A stretch of 64,000 nucleotides of DNA from Arthrobacter agilis (GCF_006494655.1 NZ_VHIM01000004.1:62001-126000); one strand, 5' to 3'; shown: positions 36,113 through 44,355, counted from the stretch's first letter. Numbers and translations are program-made. The notes: generated by a model from the letters alone, not told the origin.

Positions 36113-36148
36113 CGTGCTACCTCGCTCGTCTGGGCATCGGGCGTATTT

Positions 36149-36166
36149 ACCGACCGTTCGTTCAGT
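36149..36166. promoter_or_regulatory. TetR/PaaR-type operator upstream of paaA
   Basis: ACCGACCG-TT-CGTTCAGT is an imperfect 18-bp palindrome in the paaA leader. The half-site CGTTCaGT recurs before the TetR gene (37267) and before paaJ (44416), both parts of the same pathway. Confidence 0.65.
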
Positions 36167-36189
36167 ATAGGGAGCGGGGCGAGTGCCAG

Positions 36190-36594
36190 TCAACGAATCG
36201 GATCGTCTCCGGGCATGGATCGCCTCTCCTTGAGACGCTCCTCCAGCCAGCAGCAGGCCTGCTCGGCCGAGGTGAAGTAGCGGGTCGGATGGACGGCCTT
36301 GCAGGCGCCCGCCGCCAGCACCTCGTCCATCGGTCCGTCGCCGAGCAGTGCTGCGGCGACGACGAGCGTCTCCCCATTGAACACCTCGCGTGCACGGGGT
36401 GGGAGATCCACCGTCGTCGTCATGTCGACGAGGATCGCGTAGGGACGACCGCGCGAGATGCGTCGGCTCGCGGCGAGGACCGACAGCGCGTCACCACGGT
36501 CGATGTGGACACGCGGGCTCCAGACGAGATGGTGCAGGTCAGGCGCGACGACGGAGAGTGTCGCCCGTCCGCTCGCCGCCACAACTGTCTCCAT
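36190..36594 (-). CDS. STAS-like domain protein, function unknown
   Basis: This 134-aa protein has no signal or membrane segment. Its pattern, beta-strand [23 protein letters not shown], then [23 protein letters not shown], then [17 protein letters not shown] with a late [18 protein letters not shown]-like helix, resembles SpoIIAA/STAS-fold proteins. The last helix is the one that often binds partners in that fold. I do not recognise a precise family. It lies between paaA and a helicase-associated-domain gene, all in the same direction, but the paaA operator downstream of its stop suggests separate transcription. Confidence 0.65.
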   Translation of the reverse strand: METVVAASGRATLSVVAPDLHHLVWSPRVHIDRGDALSVLAASRRISRGRPYAILVDMTTTVDLPPRAREVFNGETLVVAAALLGDGPMDEVLAAGACKAVHPTRYFTSAEQACCWLEERLKERRSMPGDDPIR

Positions 36595-36709
36595 GGACTT
36601 CCTCGCCGGCCGCCCTGCCGGCCCCGGGGACGTCCGGGCCCTTGCTGCGCTGCACGTGCGCAGAAACTATCACGGCCGACCGCGCTCCGTAAGGGGTGCC
36701 GGAACAGGC

Positions 36710-37156
36710 TCAGACGGTGTGGGAGAGCCCGCCGACGGCAACAGCATCGAGGATCGAACGCAGCGCACGCAGCGGCTCGGTCTCGGCGCCGCGGCCGGAG
36801 AGTTGCGCGTGCATCCACAGAGCGAGGCGCTTCTCGCCCGCCGACGTCGGCGATGCCAGGGAGGGCAACCGCCCCTCCTCCTCGAGGAATTCCGCCAGAC
36901 TGGCGACCCTCAACCAGGCGGTCCCCGTCCGCGGCGCGGCTCCGTCGTCGCCGGCGGCAAGGACGCCAGCCTCGCGCAGTCGGTCCTGGCGAAGGATCGC
37001 GAGGCGGCCGGATCGAGCCGCCTTACGCTGCTCGTCCAGCCACAGCGCCAGCCGGTGCTCGCCGGGTACCACCGATCGCGTCGAGGGCTCGCGGCCCTCG
37101 GCTTCGCGGAATGCGGTAAGGGCGTGCAGGCGGAGGTCCCAGGATGTGGTCGGCAC
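36710..37156 (-). CDS. protein of two helicase-associated-domain repeats
   Basis: This 148-aa protein consists of two copies of the small three-helix helicase-associated module. Copy one spans about residues 5-68 (WDLRLHALTAFREAEGREPS, EHRLALWLDEQRKAARSGRL). Copy two spans about 80-140 (AWLRVASLAEFLEEEGRLPS, EKRLALWMHAQLSGRGAE). Such modules usually sit at the ends of large helicases and bind nucleic acid; here they stand alone. A low-GC promoter-like stretch (37185-37240) precedes it, shared with the divergent TetR gene. A free-standing nucleic-acid-binding or regulatory role is likely but unknown. Confidence 0.72.
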   Translation of the reverse strand: MPTTSWDLRLHALTAFREAEGREPSTRSVVPGEHRLALWLDEQRKAARSGRLAILRQDRLREAGVLAAGDDGAAPRTGTAWLRVASLAEFLEEEGRLPSLASPTSAGEKRLALWMHAQLSGRGAETEPLRALRSILDAVAVGGLSHTV

Positions 37157-37266
37157 GGATGCGCCCTTTCAGAGATGGTGCGGAGTGACGATAGTAAGGC
37201 TACTACTAGCTAGGCAAACGAAGGATTATGTTGGAATGTGACGGGACGCCCTGGTCGGGCTTCCTG

Positions 37267-37284
37267 ACTGAACGTTCGTGCAAA
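37267..37284. promoter_or_regulatory. TetR/PaaR-type operator at the regulator's own promoter
   Basis: ACTGAACG-TT-CGTGCAAA overlaps the likely transcription start of the TetR gene, ending 9 nt before its ATG. The ACTGAACG half equals those near paaJ, and GAACGTTC is a perfect inner palindrome. Autoregulation is expected. Confidence 0.65.
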
Positions 37285-37293
37285 AATGGGCCT

Positions 37294-37908
37294 ATGACCG
37301 TCGCCGGAGCCTCGCCATCCCCCACCGCGCGGAGAGGGAGACCCGGCTACGACCAGCAGTCGGTCCTCGCCGTGGCCGTGGCGGCTTTCAACCGGTACGG
37401 CTACGAGGCCACCTCGATGGGCATGCTGGCCGAGGAACTAGGCATCAGCAAGTCGGCGATCTACCACCACGTCCCGTCCAAGGGTGACCTGCTGCGGCTC
37501 GCCCTCGACCACGCCCTCGGCGGCCTGGAGTCCATCCTCGACGACCCCCGCGCGGGCGAGGGCGCCGCCGATGCCCGTCTCGAATTCGTCCTCCGCGGCA
37601 CCATCGCCGTGCTGACGGAGCGGCTTCCCTTCGTCACCCTGCTGCTGAGGCTGCGCGGAAACACGGAGATCGAGAGGGAAGCCCTCGAACGCCGTCGGAC
37701 CTTCGACCGGCAGATCGCCGCGCTCGTCGATGCGGCGCGTCAGGAGGGCTCCATCCGCGACGACATCGACCCGCGAACCACCACGCGACTCATCTTCGGG
37801 ACCATCAACTCGATCGTCGAGTGGTACCGGCCCGGAGGCCCGCTCACCGCGGACAAACTGGCCGACGACGTCATCCTGATGGTGTTCGACGGCCTGCACC
37901 GCCGCTGA
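37294..37908 (+). CDS. paaR: TetR-family regulator of phenylacetate degradation (PaaR type)
   Basis: This 204-aa protein has a TetR helix-turn-helix (about residues 23-65: VLAVAVAAFNRYGYEATSM, LAEELGISKSAIYHHVPSKG) and a C-terminal ligand domain with ILTERLPFVTLLLRLRGNTEIE, the pattern of TetR/PaaR and acyl-CoA-sensing regulators. It lies between the two paa blocks. Boxes of the same sequence occur before paaA, paaJ and its own gene. Phenylacetyl-CoA is the inferred effector. I start at ATG 37294 because the operator covers the upstream part of the frame. Confidence 0.85.
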   Translation: MTVAGASPSPTARRGRPGYDQQSVLAVAVAAFNRYGYEATSMGMLAEELGISKSAIYHHVPSKGDLLRLALDHALGGLESILDDPRAGEGAADARLEFVLRGTIAVLTERLPFVTLLLRLRGNTEIEREALERRRTFDRQIAALVDAARQEGSIRDDIDPRTTTRLIFGTINSIVEWYRPGGPLTADKLADDVILMVFDGLHRR

Positions 37909-37942
37909 CCGGGGCCCGTCCGGCTCTTCCGCGGCGTCGTTC

Positions 37943-38256
37943 GCTCCCACGCGCCGGCGCCTTGAGTGGGAATGTTCGAACACTCCCACCCACACAGGCA
38001 CGAAGTGGGACACTGCCACACGTCCGACGGCGATCAGGCGCCGCTCCCACGCGCCGGCGCCTCGGATGGGAATGTTCGAAAACTCCCGCCCACGCAGGCA
38101 CGACGTGGGACACCGCCGCACGTCCGACGTCGATCAGCGCCGCTCCCACGCACCGGCGCCTCGAATGGGAATGTTCGAACACTCCGCCCACCGAGGCACG
38201 GAGCGGGACTCTGCCGCACGTCCGACGTCGATCAGGCGTCTCTCCCACGCACCGGG
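37943..38256. repeat. tandem array of about 100-bp palindromic repeats (three copies plus a partial)
   Basis: Three near-identical units start at 37943, 38043 and 38142 (100, 99 and 99 bp). A fourth begins at 38241 and decays after about 15 bp. Each opens with GCTCCCACGC(G/A)CCGGCGCC, has a palindromic core GGGAATGTTCGAA(C/A)ACTCC about 30 bp in, and ends with CACGTCCGACG(T/G)CGATCAG. Within a unit TCCCACG near the start can pair with CGTGGGA about 60 bp later, enclosing the core, so each copy can form a nested hairpin. The copies differ at scattered positions and the unit is not a multiple of three, so it is not coding. This fills the gap between the TetR gene and the DUF559 gene. Confidence 0.92.
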
Positions 38257-38314
38257 TGTCCACATAGCGCTTGTCCCGACGCCGGACGTACCGCATGCTG
38301 ACCAAGCTGACCCC

Positions 38315-39187
38315 ATGGATATTGTTCGGTTGCTGACGGAGCGCGGTGGTTCCGCACGCGCCAGGGATCTCGTCGCCGCAGGAGCAAGCGGCTCGGCTCT
38401 CACGAGGGCCTGTCGGCAAGGAGACGTCGTCCGGGTCGTGCGCGGTGTGTACGCGCTTTCTGAACGGGACGAGGACGCACTCACGGCGCTGCGCGTCGGA
38501 GCTCACCTCACATGCATCAGCGCCGCCGTGCAGCGGGGGCTGTGGGTGCTGCGCGCACCCGGGTTGGTCCATGTCGCCGTCGATCACGGCCGGCCGCTCG
38601 GCTCCGACCGGCTTCGCAGACATCGATGGGAGGGACCTGTCTCGGCGTTGACATTTTGCGTGCACGCGGTCCGCTGCCTCCCCGAACTCGACGCCCTGTG
38701 CATCGTCGAGTCCGCCGTCGTACTCGGGCAGGTGCGCCTGGGCGACCTACGGACGCACGCAGATCGACCGCGGGCACGCGCCCTTCGCACCGTCGTCGAG
38801 CTCATCGACCCTCACGCGCAGTCCATTCTCGAGACCGCAGCCCGGTACCTCCTGGTACAGGCCGGTTTCACCGTGGCATCCCAGGTGCACGTTCCTGGCG
38901 TCGGTCGGATCGATCTCTTCGTCGACGGCGTCCTCGGGATCGAAGTAGACGGACGCCACTTCCACAGCGACCGTCGTGAATTCGAGGAGGATCGACGCCG
39001 ATGGAACCTCCTGACCGCTCGCGGCATCCCGATCCTGCGCGTCACCAGACAGCTTCTTCTCGGCGAACCCGGCCGCTTCGTCCTCGTGATTCGCGCCGCC
39101 CTGGCGGCACAGCAGGCGTCCAGACCCAAGGACTCGCCTGCCAGCATCCCAGTGGCTCCGACGTCGCGAGGACCTGTCGCGCGATGA
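38315..39187 (+). CDS. AbiEi-like/DUF559 nuclease-fold protein
   Basis: This 290-aa protein has an N-terminal winged-helix of the AbiEi antitoxin-like kind (residues 1-50: VRLLTERGGSARARDLVAAG, VVRVVRGVYAL). A C-terminal DUF559/Vsr-like endonuclease fold follows (about 190-265), with VGRIDLFVDGVLGIEVDGR, FHSDRREFEEDRRRWNLLT and GIPILRVT. The D...E-V-D sequence matches the PD-(D/E)XK active site. Such genes are frequent singletons in actinobacteria and their role is not known; defence or repeat maintenance has been suggested for relatives. It is bracketed by repeats sharing one palindromic core. ATG 38315 is chosen because the longer frame runs through the repeat array. Confidence 0.8.
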   Translation: MDIVRLLTERGGSARARDLVAAGASGSALTRACRQGDVVRVVRGVYALSERDEDALTALRVGAHLTCISAAVQRGLWVLRAPGLVHVAVDHGRPLGSDRLRRHRWEGPVSALTFCVHAVRCLPELDALCIVESAVVLGQVRLGDLRTHADRPRARALRTVVELIDPHAQSILETAARYLLVQAGFTVASQVHVPGVGRIDLFVDGVLGIEVDGRHFHSDRREFEEDRRRWNLLTARGIPILRVTRQLLLGEPGRFVLVIRAALAAQQASRPKDSPASIPVAPTSRGPVAR

Positions 39188-39316
39188 TGAACGATGCGGT
39201 CCGCTGGTCCGTGGTGCGCGGCTCAGCGGACCCTGCGACCCTGCGACCCTGGGCCCTCGTCGACCACACCATCCACTCGCCCGCCAAGCGCCCGGCGACG
39301 CGCCCATCGCCGCCCG

Positions 39317-39352
39317 GCAGGGATGGGAATGTTCGAACATTCCCATCCCTGC
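39317..39352. repeat. 36-bp perfect palindrome sharing the core of the upstream repeats
   Basis: Two 18-nt arms meet without a loop at 39334/39335, centred on GTTCGAAC. The inner 20 bp, GGGAATGTTCGAACATTCCC, match the core of the 37943-38256 units, but here the symmetry is complete and extends through GGGAT...ATCCC. It lies 130 nt after the DUF559 gene and 60 nt before the paaZ stop. Confidence 0.95.
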
Positions 39353-39411
39353 GATTCCAGCGCGGGATCGACGGACCGATCGCTCCGAGTCGTCCCCCGG
39401 CAGGAACGGGG

Positions 39412-41499
39412 CTACTTCTGCACGAGGGTCAGGACGTCGTAGGTCGCCACGATCTCGTCGTCCTGGTTGTGCAGCACGGCGTCCCAGGCGACCTCCCCGT
39501 ATTCGTCCGTCTCCCGCGGCGTGATCCGCTTCGCCGTGAGCGTCACCCGGATCGAGTCGCCCGCGGCGACCGGCGTGATGAAACGCAGGTTCTCCAGGCC
39601 GTAGTTGGCCAGCACGGGTCCGGGCTCGGGATCGACGAACAGCCCCGCACCCCAGGAGAGGAGCAGATACCCGTGTGCCACGATGCCCGGGAAGAACGGA
39701 TTGGCGGCGGCGGCCTCCTGGTTGGTGTGCGCGTAGAAGGTGTCACCCGTGGTCTCGGCGAAGGCGCTGATATCCGCCAGCGTGACCTGGCGGAGGTCGG
39801 AACGGACGCTGTCGCCGATGCGTAGCGTCGCCAGGTCCTTGCGGAACGGGTGGACGTCGTCGAACCGGCGGTCGGCACCCGTGTGCCACTCCCCCGTGAT
39901 GCTCGTGAGCATGTTCGGGGACCCCTGGACGGCGGTGCGCTGCATGTGGTGCAGCACGGACCGCATGCCGCCGAGCTCCTCGCCGCCGCCCGCGCGTCCC
40001 GGCCCGCCGTGCACGAGGTGCGGGACGGGCGAGCCGTGGCCCGTCGAGGAGCGCGCGTCCTCGCGGTTCAGGATCAGGACACGGCCGTGGTGCGCGGCGA
40101 TGCCGAGGACCAGCTCCTGCGCGACGGCGGGATCGTTGGTGCAGACCGTGGCGACGAGCGATCCCGATCCGAGGGCCGCGAGGCGGACGGCGTGCTGGAC
40201 GTCGTCGTACCCGATCACCGAGGCAACCGGACCGAAGGCCTCGACCGAGTGCAGCGCGCCGGCCTCGACGTCCTTCCAGGTCAGGAGCACGGGCTCCATG
40301 AAGGCCCCGTCGGGCGCCTTGCCGGACGTGTTGTCCCCGAGGACGACGTCGGGCGCGTCGAGCGAGCCGAAAGCGAGGGACGCACCGCCGTCGAGCAGTG
40401 CGCGCACGGCGTCCTGCACCCCCTCGAGCTGGCCGAGGGAGGCAAGCGCTCCCATCGTGACGCCCTCGGCACGCGGATCCCCGAGTGTCACCCGTTCCCG
40501 GATGCGGTCGCCGGCCGCACGGACGACGTCCTCCACGAGGGCCTCGGGCACGATGGACCGGCGGATGCTCGTGCACTTCTGGCCCGCCTTGACCGTGATC
40601 TCGGTGACCAGTGACTTCACGAAGGCGTCGAACTCGGGGGTGCCGGGGACGGCGTCGGGGCCGAGGATCGCGGCGTTCAGCGAATCCGTCTCGCACGTGA
40701 AGCGGACGCCGCCGCGGGCGATCGACGCGTGCGACTTGAGGTGGTTGGCCGTGGAGGCAGACCCCGTGAAGGACACGAGGTCGCGGTAGTCGAGGTGGTC
40801 GAGGACGTCGCGTGCCGGTCCGGAGATGAGCTGCAGCGCGCCCTTGGGCAGGATCGCCGAGCCGATGATGAGCTTCACGACGGCGGCGGTCAGGAATCCC
40901 GTGGGGGTCGCGGGCTTGACGAGGGTCGGCACGCCGGCGAGGAACGCGGGGGCCAGCTTCTCGAGCATCCCCCAGACGGGGAAGTTGAAGGCGTTGATCT
41001 GCACGGCCACGCCGGGGATACGCGTGTGGATGTGCGTGCCGAGGAAGGAGCCGTCCTTGGAGAGCACCTCGGGCGGTCCGTCCACGATCACGTGCGAGTT
41101 CGGGAGTTCGCGGCGGCCCTTGGACCCGAAGGTGAAGAGCACGCCGATGCCGCCGTCGATGTCCACCATGGAGTCGATCCTCGTGGCGCCGGTCTTCGCG
41201 GACAGCTCGTACAGCGGCTCGCGGTGCGCGTTGAGGTACTGCGCGAGCTCCTTGAGCTTGAGGGCACGCTCGTGGAACGTGAAGCGGCCCAGCTCGGCCT
41301 GCCCGGTGGTGCGTGCGAAGCCGATGGCAGCTGCGGTGTCGAGCCCCGCGGTGCTGACGATCGCGAGTTCCTCGCCGGTGCTGGCATCCCGCACCACGGT
41401 CCCGTCGCCGTCGGCCGCGGAGCGCTCGGGCGTCCACCAGGCGTCCTCGATGAAGCTGGGGACGACGTCGATCTGTACTCGTTCCGGGGCGGTTGTCAT
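39412..41499 (-). CDS. paaZ: bifunctional oxepin-CoA hydrolase / 3-oxo-5,6-dehydrosuberyl-CoA semialdehyde dehydrogenase PaaZ
   Basis: The 695-aa protein joins an aldehyde dehydrogenase domain (to about residue 520; catalytic cysteine in KAGQKCTSIRR, oxidoreductase Glu in RFTCETDSLN) to a C-terminal MaoC-type hotdog hydratase (about 550-690; DTFYAHTNQE and FFPGIVAHGYLLLSW). The hydratase opens the oxepin ring and the dehydrogenase oxidises the resulting aldehyde. It is the last gene of paaJ-paaF-paaH-paaZ; its ATG overlaps the paaH stop. Confidence 0.95.
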   Translation of the reverse strand: MTTAPERVQIDVVPSFIEDAWWTPERSAADGDGTVVRDASTGEELAIVSTAGLDTAAAIGFARTTGQAELGRFTFHERALKLKELAQYLNAHREPLYELSAKTGATRIDSMVDIDGGIGVLFTFGSKGRRELPNSHVIVDGPPEVLSKDGSFLGTHIHTRIPGVAVQINAFNFPVWGMLEKLAPAFLAGVPTLVKPATPTGFLTAAVVKLIIGSAILPKGALQLISGPARDVLDHLDYRDLVSFTGSASTANHLKSHASIARGGVRFTCETDSLNAAILGPDAVPGTPEFDAFVKSLVTEITVKAGQKCTSIRRSIVPEALVEDVVRAAGDRIRERVTLGDPRAEGVTMGALASLGQLEGVQDAVRALLDGGASLAFGSLDAPDVVLGDNTSGKAPDGAFMEPVLLTWKDVEAGALHSVEAFGPVASVIGYDDVQHAVRLAALGSGSLVATVCTNDPAVAQELVLGIAAHHGRVLILNREDARSSTGHGSPVPHLVHGGPGRAGGGEELGGMRSVLHHMQRTAVQGSPNMLTSITGEWHTGADRRFDDVHPFRKDLATLRIGDSVRSDLRQVTLADISAFAETTGDTFYAHTNQEAAAANPFFPGIVAHGYLLLSWGAGLFVDPEPGPVLANYGLENLRFITPVAAGDSIRVTLTAKRITPRETDEYGEVAWDAVLHNQDDEIVATYDVLTLVQK

Positions 41500-42410
41500 G
41501 GCCGCTCGCCTTTCGCTGGTTGTGCCGGGGATACGGGAGCGGACGCGCCGTCCTCCCAGTCGAAGAAACCGCGGCCGCTCTTGCGTCCGAGGTGTCCGCG
41601 GGCCACGGTGTCGCGCAGGATGGCCGGCGGGGTGAAACGGGGGCCGAGCGTGGACTCGAGGTACTCGGCGATGCCGAGGCGGACGTCGAGGCCCACCATG
41701 TCCGTGGTGCGCAGTGGTCCGACCGGGTGGCGGTATCCGAGCACCATGGCGGCGTCGATGTCCTCCGCCGTCGCGACGCCCTCCTCGAGCATGCGCATGG
41801 CCTCGAGCGCGAGTGCGACACCGAGCCGCGAGCTGGCGAAGCCGGGAGTATCCCGGACGACGACGGCTGTCTTGCCGAGCGCGCCCACCCAGGCCCTGGC
41901 CGCTTCCTCGAGCTCCGTCGAGGTCCGCGCGCCGAGCACCACCTCAATCAGGGTCGACGCCGGCACCGGGTTGAAGAAGTGGAGGCCGCAGAACCGTTCC
42001 GGTCGCTGCAAGGCAGCGGCCAGCTCGTCGACCGAGAGCGAGGACGTGTTCGTGGCGAGCCAGGCGCCGTCGTCGAGCACGTCCTCCACGGCCCGAAGCG
42101 CATGCCGCTTGAGCTCGGGGTCCTCGGGGACCGCCTCGACGACGAGCCCGCAGGCGGCGAAGGCGGCGTGGTCCGTGGACACGGAGACGCGGGCGGTCAG
42201 CGCGGCGAGGTCCTCCGGTGTGGTGCCGCGATCCACGCTGCGGCCGAGGGCCTGGGTGACGCGTTCCAGCCCGGCCTCCGCCGCGGCGCCGTCCCGCTCG
42301 ACGACGACGACGTCGGCGCCCGCGAGGCAGAAGGCGTGCGCGATGCCGGCGCCCATGCGCCCCCCTCCGAGGACGCCGACGTGCGCCGGGATGCCGGTCG
42401 GCGTCGTCAT
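41496..42410 (-). CDS. paaH: 3-hydroxyadipyl-CoA dehydrogenase PaaH
   Basis: The 304-aa protein has the NAD-binding GVLGGGRMGAGIAHAF, the hydroxyacyl-CoA dehydrogenase signature NTSSLSVDELA and HFFNPVPASTLIEVV (catalytic His), and a C-terminal dimer domain ending GRGFFDW. It oxidises 3-hydroxyadipyl-CoA with NAD. It is coupled by 4-nt overlaps to paaF upstream and paaZ downstream, so four genes are one translational unit. Its assignment to phenylacetate over general beta-oxidation rests on this context. Confidence 0.9.
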   Translation of the reverse strand: MTTPTGIPAHVGVLGGGRMGAGIAHAFCLAGADVVVVERDGAAAEAGLERVTQALGRSVDRGTTPEDLAALTARVSVSTDHAAFAACGLVVEAVPEDPELKRHALRAVEDVLDDGAWLATNTSSLSVDELAAALQRPERFCGLHFFNPVPASTLIEVVLGARTSTELEEAARAWVGALGKTAVVVRDTPGFASSRLGVALALEAMRMLEEGVATAEDIDAAMVLGYRHPVGPLRTTDMVGLDVRLGIAEYLESTLGPRFTPPAILRDTVARGHLGRKSGRGFFDWEDGASAPVSPAQPAKGERP

Positions 42411-43147
42411 GAGCCCTTCTTCCTGTCGAGGAACTGCTGCATGCGGTCGAACTTGGCGTCCGACTCGAACAGGATGGCCTGGGCCAGCTGATCGATCATG
42501 GGGTGGGCCTCCCGGGGCGCGTGGAACACGCTCTTGGTGATGCGGACGGCCAGGGGATCCTGGCGTGCGATGCGGTCCGCGAGGTCGTGGGCTGCCCGGA
42601 GGAGCTCGTCGGGTTCGTGGATCGAGGTGATGAGTCTCGCGTCGAGGGCTTCCTCCGCGGTGAGGATGCGCCCGGCCAGGAGGATCTCCTTCGCCAGGGG
42701 CTCCCCCACGAGTTCCTTCAGCCGCCAGGTGGCGCCGGCGGCCGGCAGGATGCCGAGCCCCGTCTCCGGGTTGCCGATCCGGAGTCGCGGTGTGGCGATC
42801 CGGAAGTCCGCGGCGAAGGCCAGTTCCGCACCGCCGCCGAGGGCGTACCCGTCCAGTGCCGCGATCACGGGCATGGGAAGGGCCGCGATGCGCGCGAAAA
42901 GGGTCGAGTTGATGCCAGCCAGGGCGTCGTCGCGCCGGCGCTCCCGCAGTTCCGCGATGTCGGCGCCCGAGGCGAAGATCCCGCCGGAGCCGGTGATGAT
43001 CAGCGTCCGGGGTCGCTCCTCGAGGTCGCCGCAGACGCCGTGCAGGTCGTCCACCATCCTGCGGTCGATCGCATTGCGGACCTCGGGCCGGTGGAGTTCG
43101 ACGACGAGGCGGTCCTCGGTCTCCGTGACGTGCAGCGCCGCGGGCAT
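42407..43147 (-). CDS. paaF: 2,3-dehydroadipyl-CoA hydratase PaaF-like (crotonase)
   Basis: This 246-aa crotonase keeps both catalytic glutamates of true hydratases (ALGGGAELAFAADFRIA and NPETGLGILPAAGATWRL), unlike the PaaG-like protein upstream in the cluster. ASGADIAELRER supplies the oxyanion-hole region. It hydrates 2,3-dehydroadipyl-CoA. The ATG at 43147 overlaps the thiolase stop; a longer open frame upstream is antisense noise within the thiolase gene. Confidence 0.88.
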   Translation of the reverse strand: MPAALHVTETEDRLVVELHRPEVRNAIDRRMVDDLHGVCGDLEERPRTLIITGSGGIFASGADIAELRERRRDDALAGINSTLFARIAALPMPVIAALDGYALGGGAELAFAADFRIATPRLRIGNPETGLGILPAAGATWRLKELVGEPLAKEILLAGRILTAEEALDARLITSIHEPDELLRAAHDLADRIARQDPLAVRITKSVFHAPREAHPMIDQLAQAILFESDAKFDRMQQFLDRKKGS

Positions 43148-44355
43148 CAGATCCCCTCGACGAGCATGGCCGTTCCCTGGCCGACACCCACGCACATGGT
43201 CGCGAGGCCGATCCGGCGGGAGGCGCCGGCGAGTTCCCGCTCCATGCGCCCGAGCAGCGTGACGGCGATGCGGGACCCGGAGGAGCCGAGGGGGTGACCG
43301 AGAGCGATGGCACCGCCGTCCCGGTTCACGAGCTCCTCGTCGAGCCCGAGGCGGCGGATGCACGCGAGCGACTGCGTCGCGAACGCCTCGTTGAGTTCGA
43401 CCGCGCCGAGATCCGCGATGGAGAGTCCGGTGCGGTCGAGCACTTTCCGGGTGGCCGGGACGGGGCCGATGCCCATGGTCTCGGGCGGCACACCGGCCGA
43501 GGCGCCGTCGAGGATGCGCGCCCGGGGCGTCAGCCCGTAGCGCTGCAGTGCCGCCTCCGAGGCGACGATCACGGCGGAGGCGCCGTCATTGAGCGAACTA
43601 GAGTTGCCGGCCGTGACGATCCCGTCCGGCCGGACGACGGGCCGGAGCTTCCCGAGCACCTCGAGGGTCGTGTCGACCCGCGGTCCCTCGTCGGCATCGA
43701 CGGCGAACGACGTCCGGCCGCGATTGACCTGGACGGACACGATCTCGTCGTCGAAGCGCCCGGCCTCCATGGCGGCCAGCGCCCGCTGGTGCGACCGGAG
43801 AGCGAAGGCGTCGGCGTCGTCGCGCGTGATGCCGTCCACCGCGGCGACTTCCTCGGCCGTCTCGGGCATCGAGTACGTGGTCTTGTCCTGGGCCGCGAGC
43901 AGCGGGTTGGTGAAGCGCCAGCCGATGGACGTGTCGAACACGTCGCCAGGTTTCGCGAAGGCCCGGTCCGGCTTCTCCATGACCCAGGGCGCGCGGCTCA
44001 TGGACTCGACGCCGCCGGCGATCACGATGTCCGCGGCACCCGCCTTGATCATGTGCGAGGCCATGATGATGGCCGAGAGTCCCGACGCGCAGAGACGGTT
44101 GACGGTGATACCCGGGACCGTGACGGGGAATCCCGCGAGCAGTGACGCAAGACGGGCCACGTTGCGGTTCTCCTCGCCGGCGCCGTTGGCGTTCCCGAGG
44201 ATCACCTCGTCGACGGCGGCGGGGTCGAGCCCGGCACGCTGCACCACGGAGGAGAGCACCAGGGCTGCGAGGTCATCGGGGCGGACCCCGGAGAGGGCAC
44301 CGCCGTACCGCCCCACGGGTGTGCGGACTCCCCCCACCAGGAATGCCTCGGCCAT
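43147..44355 (-). CDS. paaJ: beta-ketoadipyl-CoA thiolase PaaJ
   Basis: This 402-aa thiolase has the nucleophilic cysteine C89 (NRLCASGLSAI), the signature GGVESMSRAPWV, the histidine motif GGAIALGHPLGSSGSR and the second cysteine in MCVGVGQG. In the pathway it cleaves 3-oxoadipyl-CoA and 3-oxo-5,6-dehydrosuberyl-CoA to acetyl-CoA plus the shortened acyl-CoA. It heads the second paa block; a PaaR-type palindrome lies 61-82 nt upstream. Confidence 0.92.
   Translation of the reverse strand: MAEAFLVGGVRTPVGRYGGALSGVRPDDLAALVLSSVVQRAGLDPAAVDEVILGNANGAGEENRNVARLASLLAGFPVTVPGITVNRLCASGLSAIIMASHMIKAGAADIVIAGGVESMSRAPWVMEKPDRAFAKPGDVFDTSIGWRFTNPLLAAQDKTTYSMPETAEEVAAVDGITRDDADAFALRSHQRALAAMEAGRFDDEIVSVQVNRGRTSFAVDADEGPRVDTTLEVLGKLRPVVRPDGIVTAGNSSSLNDGASAVIVASEAALQRYGLTPRARILDGASAGVPPETMGIGPVPATRKVLDRTGLSIADLGAVELNEAFATQSLACIRRLGLDEELVNRDGGAIALGHPLGSSGSRIAVTLLGRMERELAGASRRIGLATMCVGVGQGTAMLVEGI

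Noticed and set aside
37960-37990. tRNA T-arm or attachment site in the repeat core (GTTCGAA resembles a T-loop)
   Set aside because: No acceptor stem, anticodon arm or D-arm can be built around it, and no integrase is present.
37943-38256. CRISPR array
   Set aside because: Units are about 100 bp and directly contiguous; there are no unique spacers of even length, and no cas genes lie in the window.
37960-38301. Protein encoded across the tandem repeats
   Set aside because: Repeat units of 100, 99 and 99 bp break the reading frame between copies. Open frames there come from high GC content.
39317-39352. LexA/SOS box
   Set aside because: The actinobacterial SOS box is CGAAC-N4-GTTCG. Here the order is reversed (GTTC directly joined to GAAC), so it does not match.
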